Positions 1 to 9,309 of a DNA stretch of 64,000 bases are shown here, piece after piece. The DNA is from Suillus spraguei. Lineage: Eukaryota > Basidiomycota > Agaricomycetes > Boletales > Suillaceae. Both the position numbers and the translations under genes were made by a program. Where the stretch lies: contig JABCPU010000096.1 in NCBI GenBank assembly GCA_016800925.1, forward strand, positions 124,001 to 188,000. The letters are read 5' to 3'. Numbering within the stretch: position 1 is the stretch's first letter; every line of letters begins with the position of its first letter. The notes under the pieces are model-generated. The model saw nothing but the letters and a program-made list of their open reading frames with translations, was not told where the DNA came from and did no database searches.

Positions 1-1619
1 GGTCCCATTGGTTTACTAGGATTGACCTTTGTTTGTCTGCAATGATCGCAACCATCTACATAGTTGTGAACACTTTTTGTCATCATTGGCCACCAATAGT
101 TTCTGGAAATTGGTTCTAAGGTTTTGGCATGTCCAGGATGTCCAGCCGGTGGTGAGTCATGGAATAACTCTAGAATTTCTCGGCAGATTTCTTTATCATT
201 TGGAACATAGACCAATCCTCAGAATAACACCAATCCATCTTCAACATTCCATTCTTCGACTCCTCTATGCAATTGCACCGGTGCTGCTTTTAACGTTTCT
301 AGCGCTTTCATCACTTCAGGCTCTCGTTCTGTACTTTGTCTAATCTTTTTGAGAAGAGATTTTTCTCCTTCTATAAGAACTTGGCCTCTTTTAGCAGCAT
401 TGATTTTGAAAAATTCCGGTTTAAGCAAAATGCGATCAGAATTGTCATTTTCTACCCCCCCTCTGTGGTCTGATCTCTGAGACAGACGATTGGCCTTATC
501 ATTGACTACACCAGGCTTATGTTGGAGTGTAAATTCATACTGTGCCAGGAACAGACTCCATCTGGCTTGCCTTTGTGTCAATTTTTGACTTGTCATGAAA
601 TACTCGAGATTCTTATGATCGGTCCAGATCTCCACAGGATGAGGTGCTCCCTGCACATGGTGCCTCCACTCTTCTAACACTCGAATGATTGCTAATAATT
701 CTTTGTCATGAATATCGTAATTTCGTTCTGCATCATTCATTGACTTCGAATAATAAGCGACAGGATGCCATAGTCCATCTTCCATTTGTTGAGAAAGTAC
801 TGCACCAGATGCATAATCAGAAGCATCGGTCTCTATTCTTTTCTTTTTCTCAACATCTGGCATTACTAGGAGCAGAGCTTCTGTGAATTGTTTCTTCAAT
901 TCATCAAATGCATGTTGTTGTTTCTCCGTCCAATTCCATGGAACATCTTTTCTTAGCAAATCATTCATTGGTCTGGCTATATCTGAGAACCCCAATATGA
1001 ATCTTTGATAGAAGTTGGCAAAACCCATGAATGCTTGTATGTCTTTTATGCATTTGGGAACAGGCCATTTTAATACTCCTTCTACTTTCACAGGGTCCAT
1101 AGATACATTGCCTTTCTACACGATCAACCCTAAGAATTCGACTTTAGACTGTTCGAAACTACATTTCTCTGGTTTCAAGAACAGGTCATTATCTTTTAAT
1201 TGTTTGAGTACTTCTCGTACGACTTTTCGGTGTTGCTCCTTATTTCCATTTGTAAAGACCAAGATGTCATCGATGTAGACAACGACCGTCTTTCCATCAA
1301 TGAGATCTCTAAATATTTCATTCATCATGGTCTGGAAAGTTGCTGGAGAATTTGTCAACCCGAAATACATTACAGTTGGTTCATGGTGACCAAAAGGCGT
1401 TTTGAAAGCTGCCTTCCACTCGTCTCCTTCTTTCATCCGAATATTATTGTATCCCCATCATACATCCATTTTAGAGTACATTGTGGCACCAGTTAAAGCA
1501 TCAATTAGATCTTGAGATCTCGGTAAAGGGTACGCATTTTTAACCGTTTTCTCATTGAGCTTTCTATAGTCCATTACTGGTCGTAATTTGCCATCTTTTT
1601 TGGCCACAAAGAAGAAAGG

Positions 1620-2093
1620 TGTTACAGTTGTACGTGCCCCTATTCATTTTCCCTTGGTTTCCTTACTTGTATATCATGTCACATGACTTGACTCATATGC
1701 TCAACGCATCTGTACAAATACATGCCTTCCTTATTAGGATATGCAGTTACATTCTCATGGTTACTTGGTCTGTGCGCATATATCTACCTATTTAAGCACA
1801 GTGTACTTGTAGTACTTCTTTACTTTAATCTTACTAGGTTTTACCTGGAACATCCTTTGCTTAGGCCTCCAACCTAAGTCGTCTTGAATTGTCTCTAAGT
1901 CTAAGCACTCCTTAGCCTTAGTCTCTATTCTTGCAGAACCTCTCGGACTTATCCTTGAGGCCAGACCCTTGATCGTACTCGGAACGCGTTCCTTGTACTT
2001 TCACCTTGTCCTCTTCTGGACATTGTAAGAACCTCCCAGCAGACCGTCTGTGTCTTTTCACTGTCGCTGGTGACGCCACCCTAGTTCGTAACA
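1620..2093. mobile_element. Solo LTR, family A copy 1, inside gypsy RT
   Basis: This 474-bp segment begins TGTTACAGTTG and ends GTTCGTAACA, with inverted TGTTAC/GTAACA ends. It is flanked by a perfect 5-bp direct repeat AAAGG (1615-1619 and 2094-2098), the normal target-site duplication of LTR elements. It carries no coding frame. Near-full-length relatives lie at 6989-7459 (opposite orientation) and 57739-62009 (split by a hAT element). A solo LTR arises by recombination between the two LTRs of a full element, so a complete parent element should exist elsewhere in the genome. It is the younger event relative to the gypsy element it interrupts. Confidence 0.9.
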
Positions 2094-3057
2094 AAAGGTG
2101 CTGCAACAGGAGACTGTGAATCTCTAATACGTCCTAATGCAGTTTCGGCTTTTAACCAATCTTTCAGTGTGTCCATTTCTTTGGGTGATAAAGGATATGG
2201 TTTTGCATTCGGTGGAAGATCATTCTCATCTTTGAGATCTATCGCATGATCCCATTTCTTTTTTTCAGGAAATCTCTTTGATTCCTCTTCTGAGAATACA
2301 CCCAGGTAATCATGAAGCCAGTCTGGAACCATCTCTTCTACAGACTTTTTCTTCTTAGTAGCTTCCTCTGCTACTTTTTGTTCTGTGGCGATAGAAGCTT
2401 TGTATCTAATCCATTCATTCTTTGGACTATCTTCATCTTCTATTTCCTCAACCATCGCCCTCTTCTTCACCATGCCTTCATCGTCATCTTCCTCTTCCGT
2501 GGGAATCAGATCTGGCAAGTCACCCTGTTTTTGGGTTTTTCGTTTTTCTCTATTTTTTTGTCTTTTTTCTTTTTTAGTCTCACACTTGACTGGGCATCGT
2601 GTAAGAGCAAATCGTCCTGCGTTCCAATCAATCTCTGGATTATGATACCTTAGCCAATCTATACCGATAATAACATCATCGCTTCCTAGATCTGTAACCA
2701 TGAAGGCTGCTTTATCTTCTTCATGATCTCCAATCTTTAATCCTATTTCAGCGAATCTTGTCATAGCTCCGGCGGCATTTAAGGAACCATCAATGTTCTT
2801 GACTGGTATGGGACACAATAATTTACGACACCGGACATCATTGTTCTTTACAAATCTTTCGCTTATAAATAATGTTGATGCACCACAATCCACAAGTGCT
2901 CTTACATCTGCTTGTCTGTTCTTTCCTTTCAGTGTCATCGGAATATAAAAATGCTCTGATTTGGATCGTATATACACTTCTGTTACATCTGAAAAACTAG
3001 AAAGAATAGAGAATCGATTGTTCGGGTCTAGGTCTGCAGACTCTGATTTCAACCCTT

Positions 3058-3067
3058 CTAAAAACCC
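3058..3067 (-). promoter_or_regulatory. Putative -1 ribosomal frameshift site (G GGT TTT TAG)
   Basis: On the minus strand the last gag codons are AAG GGT TTT TAG. The bases G-GGT-TTT (3067-3061) form an X-XXY-YYZ slippery heptamer ending exactly at the gag stop codon. A one-base backward slip reads GGG TTT TTA GAA and continues into the protease-RT frame. The register change between the two open frames is -1, as this mechanism requires. A short stem (GGGT with ACCC about 30 bases on) and the self-complementary GTCTGCAGAC lie just downstream, but I could not fold the region. This is an inference from sequence only. Confidence 0.6.
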
Positions 3068-4095
3068 TTGCCTTCTTTGGAGGATAACCAGTCCTTGAAC
3101 CATTTAGGCACGGTTTCTTCTTCAGCAGACGATGCCTTCACTTGCGCTGGTTTTGGTGCTTCTTTACAGTTCCTAGCCATATGGCCTTCTCCACTGCATC
3201 TGTAACATTTGAAAGCACCAGGCTTTCCTTGCGGCTTGGGGGCATTCTTTTGCCGTCCAGAGTCGACATCCATAGCGTCACTGTTACTGGGTCCAGCCCT
3301 TGATGAAGAAGGAACTCCACTGTTAGACTTGGGAGTCCACCAGGTGTTTTGCTTCTTCTCTGCGTCCAACTCTTCAAAGTTTTGCCCAATTTCTACTGCT
3401 CTTTCGACCAATTTATTGAAAGTGTTCTTGTCTTTGAGCGCAACATGAGCGAGTTGTTCTTTGATCCGGGTTTGTTGACCAGATCGGAGTTTGAGGTGGA
3501 GGTCGTAGTCGGAGAAGTTTGTGAATACCGACTTTTGTTTGAAGGATGCAATGTATTCTGGAACAGAACTAGATCCTTGCCTAAGGGTCTCTAATTCTCT
3601 GATGGCCTTCGGTTCTTTGTTCTCATCTTTGAACATGCGTGAGAACTCCTCTAAGAAGTCTTGGAAGTCCAATTCTCCTGCAGCTTGTTTTTTAACGTAA
3701 GGTTCTGCCCATTTTCCGGCATTTCCCTTAAGATAAGACAACATTAAGCTGAGATGTTGTTGTTGTGTTGCGTTGGGATATTGTGTGAGGTAGAGGGATA
3801 CTTGTGCCAAGAATGTTTCAACGTCGATGGAATCTTTTCCTCCAGTGAACTCTGTTGGCTTCACAATTTTGGGAGCTCCTCCTGTTGATGTAGGTTTTGC
3901 TTCCAGTTCATCAATTCTTTCCCTATATTGACAAAGTTCTTCATGGAGTTTTTCATTCTGGTCTTGTAGGACATCGTTCATATTCTTGAGTCTTTGAACT
4001 TGCTCTTGGACTGGAGCAATCGCAACATTGATAGCATTTGCGATATACTCAGCCAAAGCTTGTTCGTTGTGAATGGTAGTGGCGGGAGCAGACAT
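3058..4095 (-). CDS. Ty3/gypsy Gag polyprotein
   Basis: This is an intact 345-residue reading frame. It has an N-terminal coiled-coil-like stretch (about residues 25-70, rich in Q, L and E), a retrotransposon Gag core (about 85-220), a basic Ser/Pro linker, and one CCHC zinc knuckle near residue 297 (CYRCSGEGHMARNC, spacing C-x2-C-x4-H-x4-C). Gag assembles the cytoplasmic particle and its knuckle binds the element RNA. The reading frame ends with GGT TTT TAG and overlaps the pol frame by 46 bases in the -1 register, so pol is probably made as a Gag-Pol fusion by ribosomal frameshifting. Gag shows no internal stop although the downstream pol is broken. Confidence 0.88.
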   Translation of the reverse strand: MSAPATTIHNEQALAEYIANAINVAIAPVQEQVQRLKNMNDVLQDQNEKLHEELCQYRERIDELEAKPTSTGGAPKIVKPTEFTGGKDSIDVETFLAQVSLYLTQYPNATQQQHLSLMLSYLKGNAGKWAEPYVKKQAAGELDFQDFLEEFSRMFKDENKEPKAIRELETLRQGSSSVPEYIASFKQKSVFTNFSDYDLHLKLRSGQQTRIKEQLAHVALKDKNTFNKLVERAVEIGQNFEELDAEKKQNTWWTPKSNSGVPSSSRAGPSNSDAMDVDSGRQKNAPKPQGKPGAFKCYRCSGEGHMARNCKEAPKPAQVKASSAEEETVPKWFKDWLSSKEGKGF

Positions 4096-4862
4096 AGTAC
4101 CAGTTGTATTCTGGAACCCGATTTACTGATGTCTGTGGTTGACTAGTCGTAATGGTCAACCCGAATAGGAAAGATGGTGAAAAGGAGATGGGAAAAGAAG
4201 TATGTAAATGGAAAACTGAGCGGTCCCCGATATCTGATTGGATCTACCACGTACTCAGGTCCTAAAGGGTTCTTTAATCAACCCAACTAGGTGCTTCCCT
4301 ATTTACTAACTAGAAAACTATAGTAAAGGTTTTTGTGATCTTCCAAGTGGGAAAAACTCGAGGGACACGGTGCTCTTCCAGCCGAAGCTTACAAGCGACC
4401 AGTCTATCTTGAACAACGAGGCAATTCCACTAAATACTTCAAGAAGACTAGACCTTCTATCGTATGAAGAGAAAACTATCGTAAAAAGGAAACTATCATA
4501 GAGCTCAGCAGGTAGGGTCTTGGGCCAGCACTGAGGTCACGGATCGAACACCTAATGTTGCTCTCCACTGTCTACTAGCAGCAGCAATGTAAGGCTGGGC
4601 CTGGTAGAGGTCTACTAACTACAAAAGACTATTGGTAGAAATGCGCTCAAATGAGCAAAGGGGAGAAGAAAGATCACGACTTTTTAGGGTCGGGCAAGAC
4701 AAAAGTTTTGTACTGCTGCAAGTGCGAGTGCCTTTACAGACGCGTACAGAAGATGATAAGAGACTTCTAAGATCGTCTACAACGGTACTATCGTTGAAGA
4801 GGAGTCTAGAAGAAAAGTATGCAGCGGTATGCGAGTTAGAGTCCCCTAAAGTTCAAACCTAA
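4096..4862 (-). other. Gypsy 5' untranslated leader
   Basis: This stretch lies between the putative 5' LTR and the gag ATG and has no convincing coding frame. A primer-binding site should start at 4862 on the minus strand. The bases there (TTAGGTTTGAAC) do not begin with the usual TGG complement of a tRNA 3' end, so priming is unresolved. A segment at 4535-4555 on the minus strand (GTGTTCGATCCGTGA) resembles a Pol III B box, but no clear cloverleaf was found. Confidence 0.5.
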
Positions 4863-5333
4863 TGTCACAACCCACAAATGAATTAACGCAAGGGCAGAGA
4901 CTAGGACTCAAATAAGGTTATCACAAGAGGAAGAGGAGCAAGGACGTCTTGGATTGCTACAGTTGTAGATACAAGAGGTTTGAACTAAAGAACTACTACA
5001 GCGAAACTAGCTAACTATATACACATATTGAAACTGAGATATAAACTGAGTTTGAAACTACTAGCCAATCATAAAATAGAAACGAGAATCGTACGATGTG
5101 ATAGTTGTGACATTGTTATGACATCATATTCTAGAAGGTTCTAAGATCACGTGATACTATCTTATCTTATCTTATCCGATAGCATCATAAAAGATCTCTT
5201 CTCTTCATCAGGAAGTTCGGTTATAGAAGTGGATATGGGAATTTCGATAGGATTTGGGTTTGTCTTAGCGCTGGGTTTAGACGCTTTAGGAAATTGAGAA
5301 AAGAGTAATGATTTGTATTTGGAATTCGTGACA
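4863..5333 (-). repeat. LTR family B, probable 5' LTR of the gypsy element
   Basis: This is a 471-bp sequence with TGTCAC...GTGACA ends. It is the near-identical reverse complement of the solo LTR at 6103-6576. Its inner edge leads into the gag leader, and its two flanks (CCTAA and ATGGA) do not match, as expected for one LTR of a longer element rather than a solo LTR. It contains TATA-like AT-rich stretches, a CACGTG box (5152-5157 region) and TGATGTCA-like sites that could act as promoter elements. The assignment to the gypsy element is inferred from position and orientation. Confidence 0.72.
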
Positions 5334-6102
5334 ATGGACATGACTGCTAGGTGACCCACTCTGTTAGCTTAGCCGTCAGACTAGTCAACCCATACCTTGG
5401 TACCATACCTTGGTTCAAAACACTTCCAGATATTTCTGCTGATTCACAAATCTGCATTGTTTGAAGAAAAGTTATATGTGAGATGGGAATCACATAATGA
5501 CCTAGTTGATGTGAGAAGAAGATTGAAAGTTTAGGTATAGCCTTACCTTTGGCTTATTCACTTTGGCTAGAGAAAACCATAGAGAAAAGTTCAAAGCCTA
5601 CAAAAACCTTCCAAAAACAACCTATGTTTCACCTGTTTCCATTGTACTATTATTCTTGTCTCTTCTTCTCCATTTTTCCCTTACTATTTCTTACTATTAG
5701 GATGCCTTGACACCCCAAACACTTCATAAAATTGTACCCACAGGGTATGATATCATACTGATATCACTTCATCCTGGACAGTTCCATTTCACTTCTAGAA
5801 CATTCTGCTCCACAGAATAGAATGTTATAGAATGTTCTGCTCCACTATGATGTCATATATGATGTCATGGCTCCACCTTTTCCTTTTATTCCTATTCTTT
5901 TGAGTTTGGATGAATATTTTGATTGGTTCTCTCTATATTAGCTTACATAACTATTTTCCCGCACTACATGTATAAAAGGAGAGCCCATTCTCCCCCCAAA
6001 AAATAGGATCTCCCACTTGTCACTATATTTCAGGAGTAAATATTTCTCAAGGCTTGCAAAGTTAGTCACTTTGAAGCATTGTTAAACCAAGTGCAGGGTA
6101 AC
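5334..6102 (+). promoter_or_regulatory. LTR-like promoter fragment between family B LTRs
   Basis: No gene is visible. The right half looks like a retroelement promoter: two GAAnnTTC sites (5798-5805, 5830-5837), two TGATGTCA sites (5848-5855, 5860-5867), a CCAAT-type TGATTGG near 5920 and a strong TATA box TATAAAAGG at 5971. The sequence continues in the same style beyond the inserted solo LTR at 6103, so this may be an older LTR of a third family that was split. Its own ends were not defined. Confidence 0.4.
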
Positions 6103-6576
6103 TGTCACGAATTCCAAATACAAATCATTACTCTTTTCTCAATTTCCCTAAAGCGTCTAAACCCAGCGCTAAGACAAACCCAAATCCTATCGAAATTCCC
6201 ATATCCGCTTCTATAACCGAACTTCCTGATGAAGAGGAAGAGATCTTTTATGATGCTATCGGATAAGATAAGATAAGATAGTATCACGTGATCTTAGAAC
6301 CTTCTAGAATATGATGTCATAACAATGTCACAACTATCACATCGTACGATTCTTGTTTCTATTTTATGATTGGCTAGTAGTTTCAAACTCAGTTTATATC
6401 TCAGTTTCAATATGTGTATATAGTTAGCTAGTTTCGCTGTAGTAGTTCTTTAGTTCAAACCTCTTGTATCTACAACTGTAGCAATCCAAGACGTCCTTGC
6501 TCCTCTTCCTCTTGTGATAACCTTATCTTGAGTCCTAGTCTCTGCCCTTGCGTTAATTCATTTGTGGGTTGTGACA
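6103..6576 (+). mobile_element. Solo LTR, family B
   Basis: This is a 474-bp element with ends TGTCACGAATT and GGGTTGTGACA. It is flanked by a perfect 5-bp target duplication GTAAC (6098-6102 and 6577-6581) and is closely similar to 4863-5333 in inverted orientation. With that copy it forms an inverted repeat with 470-bp arms and a 769-bp spacer. There is no coding content. The intact target duplication shows that this copy inserted independently of the gypsy element to its left. Confidence 0.88.
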
Positions 6577-6749
6577 GTAACGAATTCCCTTGAGACCATT
6601 GTTATACAATTTTCAAAGCTAGGTATATGATATACCTAGGAAAATAGTCAGTTATATTAGAGACCATGTCTCTCCAGTTCATATCTTTGACCAAGCCACT
6701 ATCTGGTCCATGTATTCTATTCTCATATCTTTGAGAATACTATCCCAGT
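6577..6749. other. Palindrome-rich non-coding stretch
   Basis: No gene is visible. It holds short perfect hairpins such as AGGTATATGATATACCT (about 6621-6638) and TTCTCATATCTTTGAGAA (about 6719-6737). They lead directly into the 50-bp hairpin repeat array and may be divergent units of the same array. Confidence 0.45.
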
Positions 6750-6988
6750 CTATTGTCTAGAAGGTTCATTCCTAGACAACTCTACCCAAGTTCCTAAGTC
6801 TAGTGCCTAGAAGGATCATTCCTAGGCCAATCTATTCAAGTGCACAAGTCTATTGTCTAGAAGGTTTATTCTTAGACAAATCTACCCAAGTTCCCAAGTC
6901 TACTCCCTAGAAGGTTCATTCCTAGGCCAATCTATTTCACACCCAGTTTATTGTCTAGAAGGATCTTTCCTAGACAAATCTATCCATG
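6750..6988. repeat. Five-unit 50-bp tandem hairpin array
   Basis: Five units start at 6755, 6805, 6855, 6905 and 6953, a spacing of 50, 50, 50 and 48 bp. Each has a 6-bp stem around an AAGG...ATTC loop. Units 1, 3 and 5 use GTCTAG...CTAGAC-type arms (unit 3 with one change), and unit 2 uses GCCTAG...CTAGGC. A degenerate sixth unit (GCCTAGACAGTCTACC) lies beyond the inserted LTR at about 7481, so the LTR at 6989 landed in the array. The array gives no credible protein. It could be a protein-binding array or part of a larger repeat element. Confidence 0.7.
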
Positions 6989-7459
6989 TGTTACGAACTG
7001 GGGTGGCGTCACCAGCAACAGTGATAAGACACAGCCAGTCTGCTGGGAGGTTCGACTGGATTCAAAGGAGAACAAGACTACTACAAGGAAGTGTTCTGAG
7101 TAGGATCAAGGGTTCAATCGAAGAGTTGCGACTCTAAGATGATTGGTAGAATAAAGACTAAGGCTAAGGAGTGCTTAGACTTAGAGATGATTCAGACGAC
7201 TTAGGTTGGAGACCTAAGCGAAGGATATTCCAGGTAAAACCCCGTAAGATTAAAGTGAAGTATACAAGTGTAATACAATGTGCTTAAATAAGCCAATATG
7301 TGCGCATGGACCAAGAGAGATATGAGAATGTAAGTGTATATCCAAAGAAGGAAGGCAACTATAGTACAGATGCGTTGAGCATATGAGTCGGGATCATGTT
7401 ATGTAATATACAAGATAAGGACAAGAGGAAAATGAATAGGGGCACATACAATTATAACA
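6989..7459 (-). mobile_element. Solo LTR, family A copy 2
   Basis: This is a 471-bp segment with ends TGTTACGAACT and ATTATAACA, the inverted-orientation relative of copies 1 and 3. Its flanks CCATG (6984-6988) and CCACG (7460-7464) differ at one base. This fits an aged 5-bp target duplication, so it is probably older than copy 1. It sits inside the 50-bp hairpin array. Confidence 0.83.
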
Positions 7460-8290
7460 CCACGTACACCCAGTTCCCAGCCTAGACAGTCTACCCTAGG
7501 CTCAGTTTTCCAAGAGCAGATTTCTGAAGATAGCTCCGGCTAAGTTAATCACTAGATTGGTTTAGCGGGGCTCCCAAGAACTCACACATTATCTACCATG
7601 AAAACTAGAAAAGTCGTAGACCGTGTTAATCGAGGACTGGCAAGAAGTCTTATCCCAGTGTAATTGTGGTGTCATTACATTCCTTACACACTTTTATATA
7701 AGACCCTCGGTTATCAAGACATCGGTTCTGGTGTCTACGACATCCACTCGCCTTGTTGCCAGCAAGGAAGCAATACAACAACATCTCAAGACTACCTTGC
7801 CACACCTGCTAATTTGTCTCCCCACATATGGGGTACTTGATATAACTATATCTTATTGCATACATCTATCCAGTGTATGCAGCTGCTCAATGACACTGTC
7901 AGCCCACCAGATCATTTTTCCCTCTTCATCTGTAAGGTCTGAAATACATAAGTCTATTCTTATTCCACACCCGCCTTACTCTGGTATATATTATACAGTG
8001 ATCATGAGGTTTTTGGAATTGATACTTGGCCAAAACCACCAAAGTTCCCAACTATTTTCTCCAAGCAATATCAGAACATGACAATAAACCATTAGACACT
8101 TTTGAAATCTTATTTTATTGTGAGTGTACTGGTACTGTGTGAACTTCCTTGCTTACTATGTGTAGAGCTCACATTAAAAATAGCTTTCAAGCTATCCAAG
8201 AATGCCTGACCTACTTCCCCATGCCTCTCACATGCAAGTGCAGTGCTCACAGTCCTTTGGTTCTGAGTGGTGTGGCTGAGCAAGCTGCTG
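7460..8290. other. Non-coding, AT-rich stretch
   Basis: Beyond the remnant hairpin unit at about 7476-7495 I see no gene, RNA or repeat that can be supported. Short open frames exist but lack splice structure or recognisable motifs. Confidence 0.5.
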
Positions 8291-8995
8291 ATGCAAAGCT
8301 TCCCCAACAAATCGGATCCTCTTTCTCAAGGAGGACAGCATTATTAGTGATGCAGAGACTAAAGAAGATAAAGAACAGGAGAAATGCACTGAGTTAATGT
8401 GATGACAGATATTAGCGCTGAGCTTGCAACTATTCAAACTGCATGGAAATGCACACTTAACCCTGCAGCTATTGCAGTAAGTCAGCAGGAGTCCCTGAAT
8501 CCTGCCATTACAAGGAGCTCCCCCAGCCCTCTTACTCCACCTATGGATATTGGCTTGGTTGTTGATGCAAGTTTTGAGCTTAACAGCAGCCTCAGTCGTG
8601 GTCCAGGTCTCAGAAATTCTGTGAACTCTGTCTAGTTCGGTGAGATGCACTTGGCACTCGACAGACTAATGGATGATGTCAAAGGCATGGCAAGTGGGAG
8701 CTTGAGCCTGAGAATGCCCATGCCCATGCGTATTGAGTCCATCACTGAAGGTATCAATGCTGGGTAATTTGACAACAGCTTTGATACGAGTGACGAGTCT
8801 ATGCGCACAGAGACAGACTTTGATGCATTGATGTCCATGGACAGCCATGTGGTACAGCCACACGTGGCACCGTCAGTGAGTTGGCTTCAGCTTTATCTCC
8901 ATCTATTCTTGCATTATCTGTGCCTACTGATTGAGGGGGTATTCTTGAATCAGAAGATGTTTATGTCAATGTCGATGGCCTGCTTGAACTAGAAG
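8291..8995 (+). pseudogene. Degenerate protein-coding remnant, unknown family
   Basis: Two overlapping frames read as one acidic, Ser/Thr-rich protein when a one-base shift near 8398 is allowed: a segment ending KEQEKCTELM joins one continuing TDISAELATIQTAW. The frame then runs with isolated stops near 8634 and 8766 through LALDRLMDDVKGMASGS and a segment with DNSFDTSDES. The continuity of sense across the stops suggests a decayed gene rather than chance. No domain is recognised. It may be the N-terminal part of a transposon protein, given the setting. Confidence 0.4.
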
Positions 8996-9111
8996 ATACT
9001 GACATATTGGTGGAGATTTTGATTGTGATGACCTTTCAGAGGCCTTGACAAGTTTTCAATACTAGACACCTTAACTTTGACTAATTTGATGCTTGATTCC
9101 CCAGATGTACC

Positions 9112-9309
9112 ATGCACTTTTCTGTGCCCACTGGTCATCTTGACTACATGTCAACTTCTTACTATGCCAAGGTAGTTTTGGTCCTGAACAGCGTGTTTCG
9201 CCTGACCTCCTTCAGGCAAAACCAACTTAGAGCCATCAATATCATACTTGGAATATATGGTACATCTTGTATCTATCCGGTCCATGCAGATGCTCAACCC
9301 CACTCTTAG
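9112..9309 (+). pseudogene. Possible RecQ-helicase fragment
   Basis: The frame contains FRLTSFRQNQLRAINIILG (about 9196-9252). This resembles the Q-motif region of RecQ-type helicases, where the pattern FR..Q..AI precedes the Walker A loop. The expected GGGKS loop does not follow in any frame, so only a short decayed piece remains. RecQ-like helicase fragments are common in mushroom repeats and subtelomeres. The match rests on one motif and could be coincidence. Confidence 0.3.

Larger units (their letters stand above)
1..3103 (-). pseudogene. Ty3/gypsy Pol (protease, RT, RNase H, integrase start), broken
   Basis: From high to low coordinates the frame encodes an aspartic protease (ALVDCGAST, about 2870-2900), the start of RT, then after the inserted LTR the rest of RT (catalytic YIDDILVF near 1275), a tether region (FMGFANFYQRF), RNase H (ETDASDYASGAV, near 810-830; DHKNLEYF near 600) and the HHCC zinc-binding segment of integrase (FHDSPPAGHPGHAK and CDHC, 1-200). 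Breaks are the LTR insertion at 1620-2093, TGA at 1458-1460 where DVRWGYNN-type motifs carry Arg, TAG at 1116-1118, and TGA at 219-221. Excising the LTR with one AAAGG duplicate rejoins the RT frame exactly (VAAP to FFFVAKKDG), so that insertion is clean. The product would be cytoplasmic reverse transcription and integration enzymes. Confidence 0.88.
1..5333 (-). mobile_element. Ty3/gypsy LTR retrotransposon, 5' portion, interrupted
   Basis: Read on the minus strand, this block gives an LTR (5333-4863), a 767-base leader, gag, protease, reverse transcriptase, RNase H and the zinc-binding start of integrase. It then leaves the window at base 1. The order PR-RT-RH-IN is that of Ty3/gypsy (Metaviridae) elements. 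A solo LTR of another family (1620-2093) splits the RT, and there are in-frame stops at 219-221, 1116-1118 and 1458-1460, so this copy cannot be autonomous as it stands. The 3' LTR is outside the window, so target-site duplications cannot be checked. The five bases outside the LTR at its right edge are ATGGA. Confidence 0.9.

Noticed and set aside
4632..4862. 76-residue plus-strand frame in the gypsy leader
   Set aside because: It lies antisense in a retrotransposon leader and has low complexity. There is no support as a gene.
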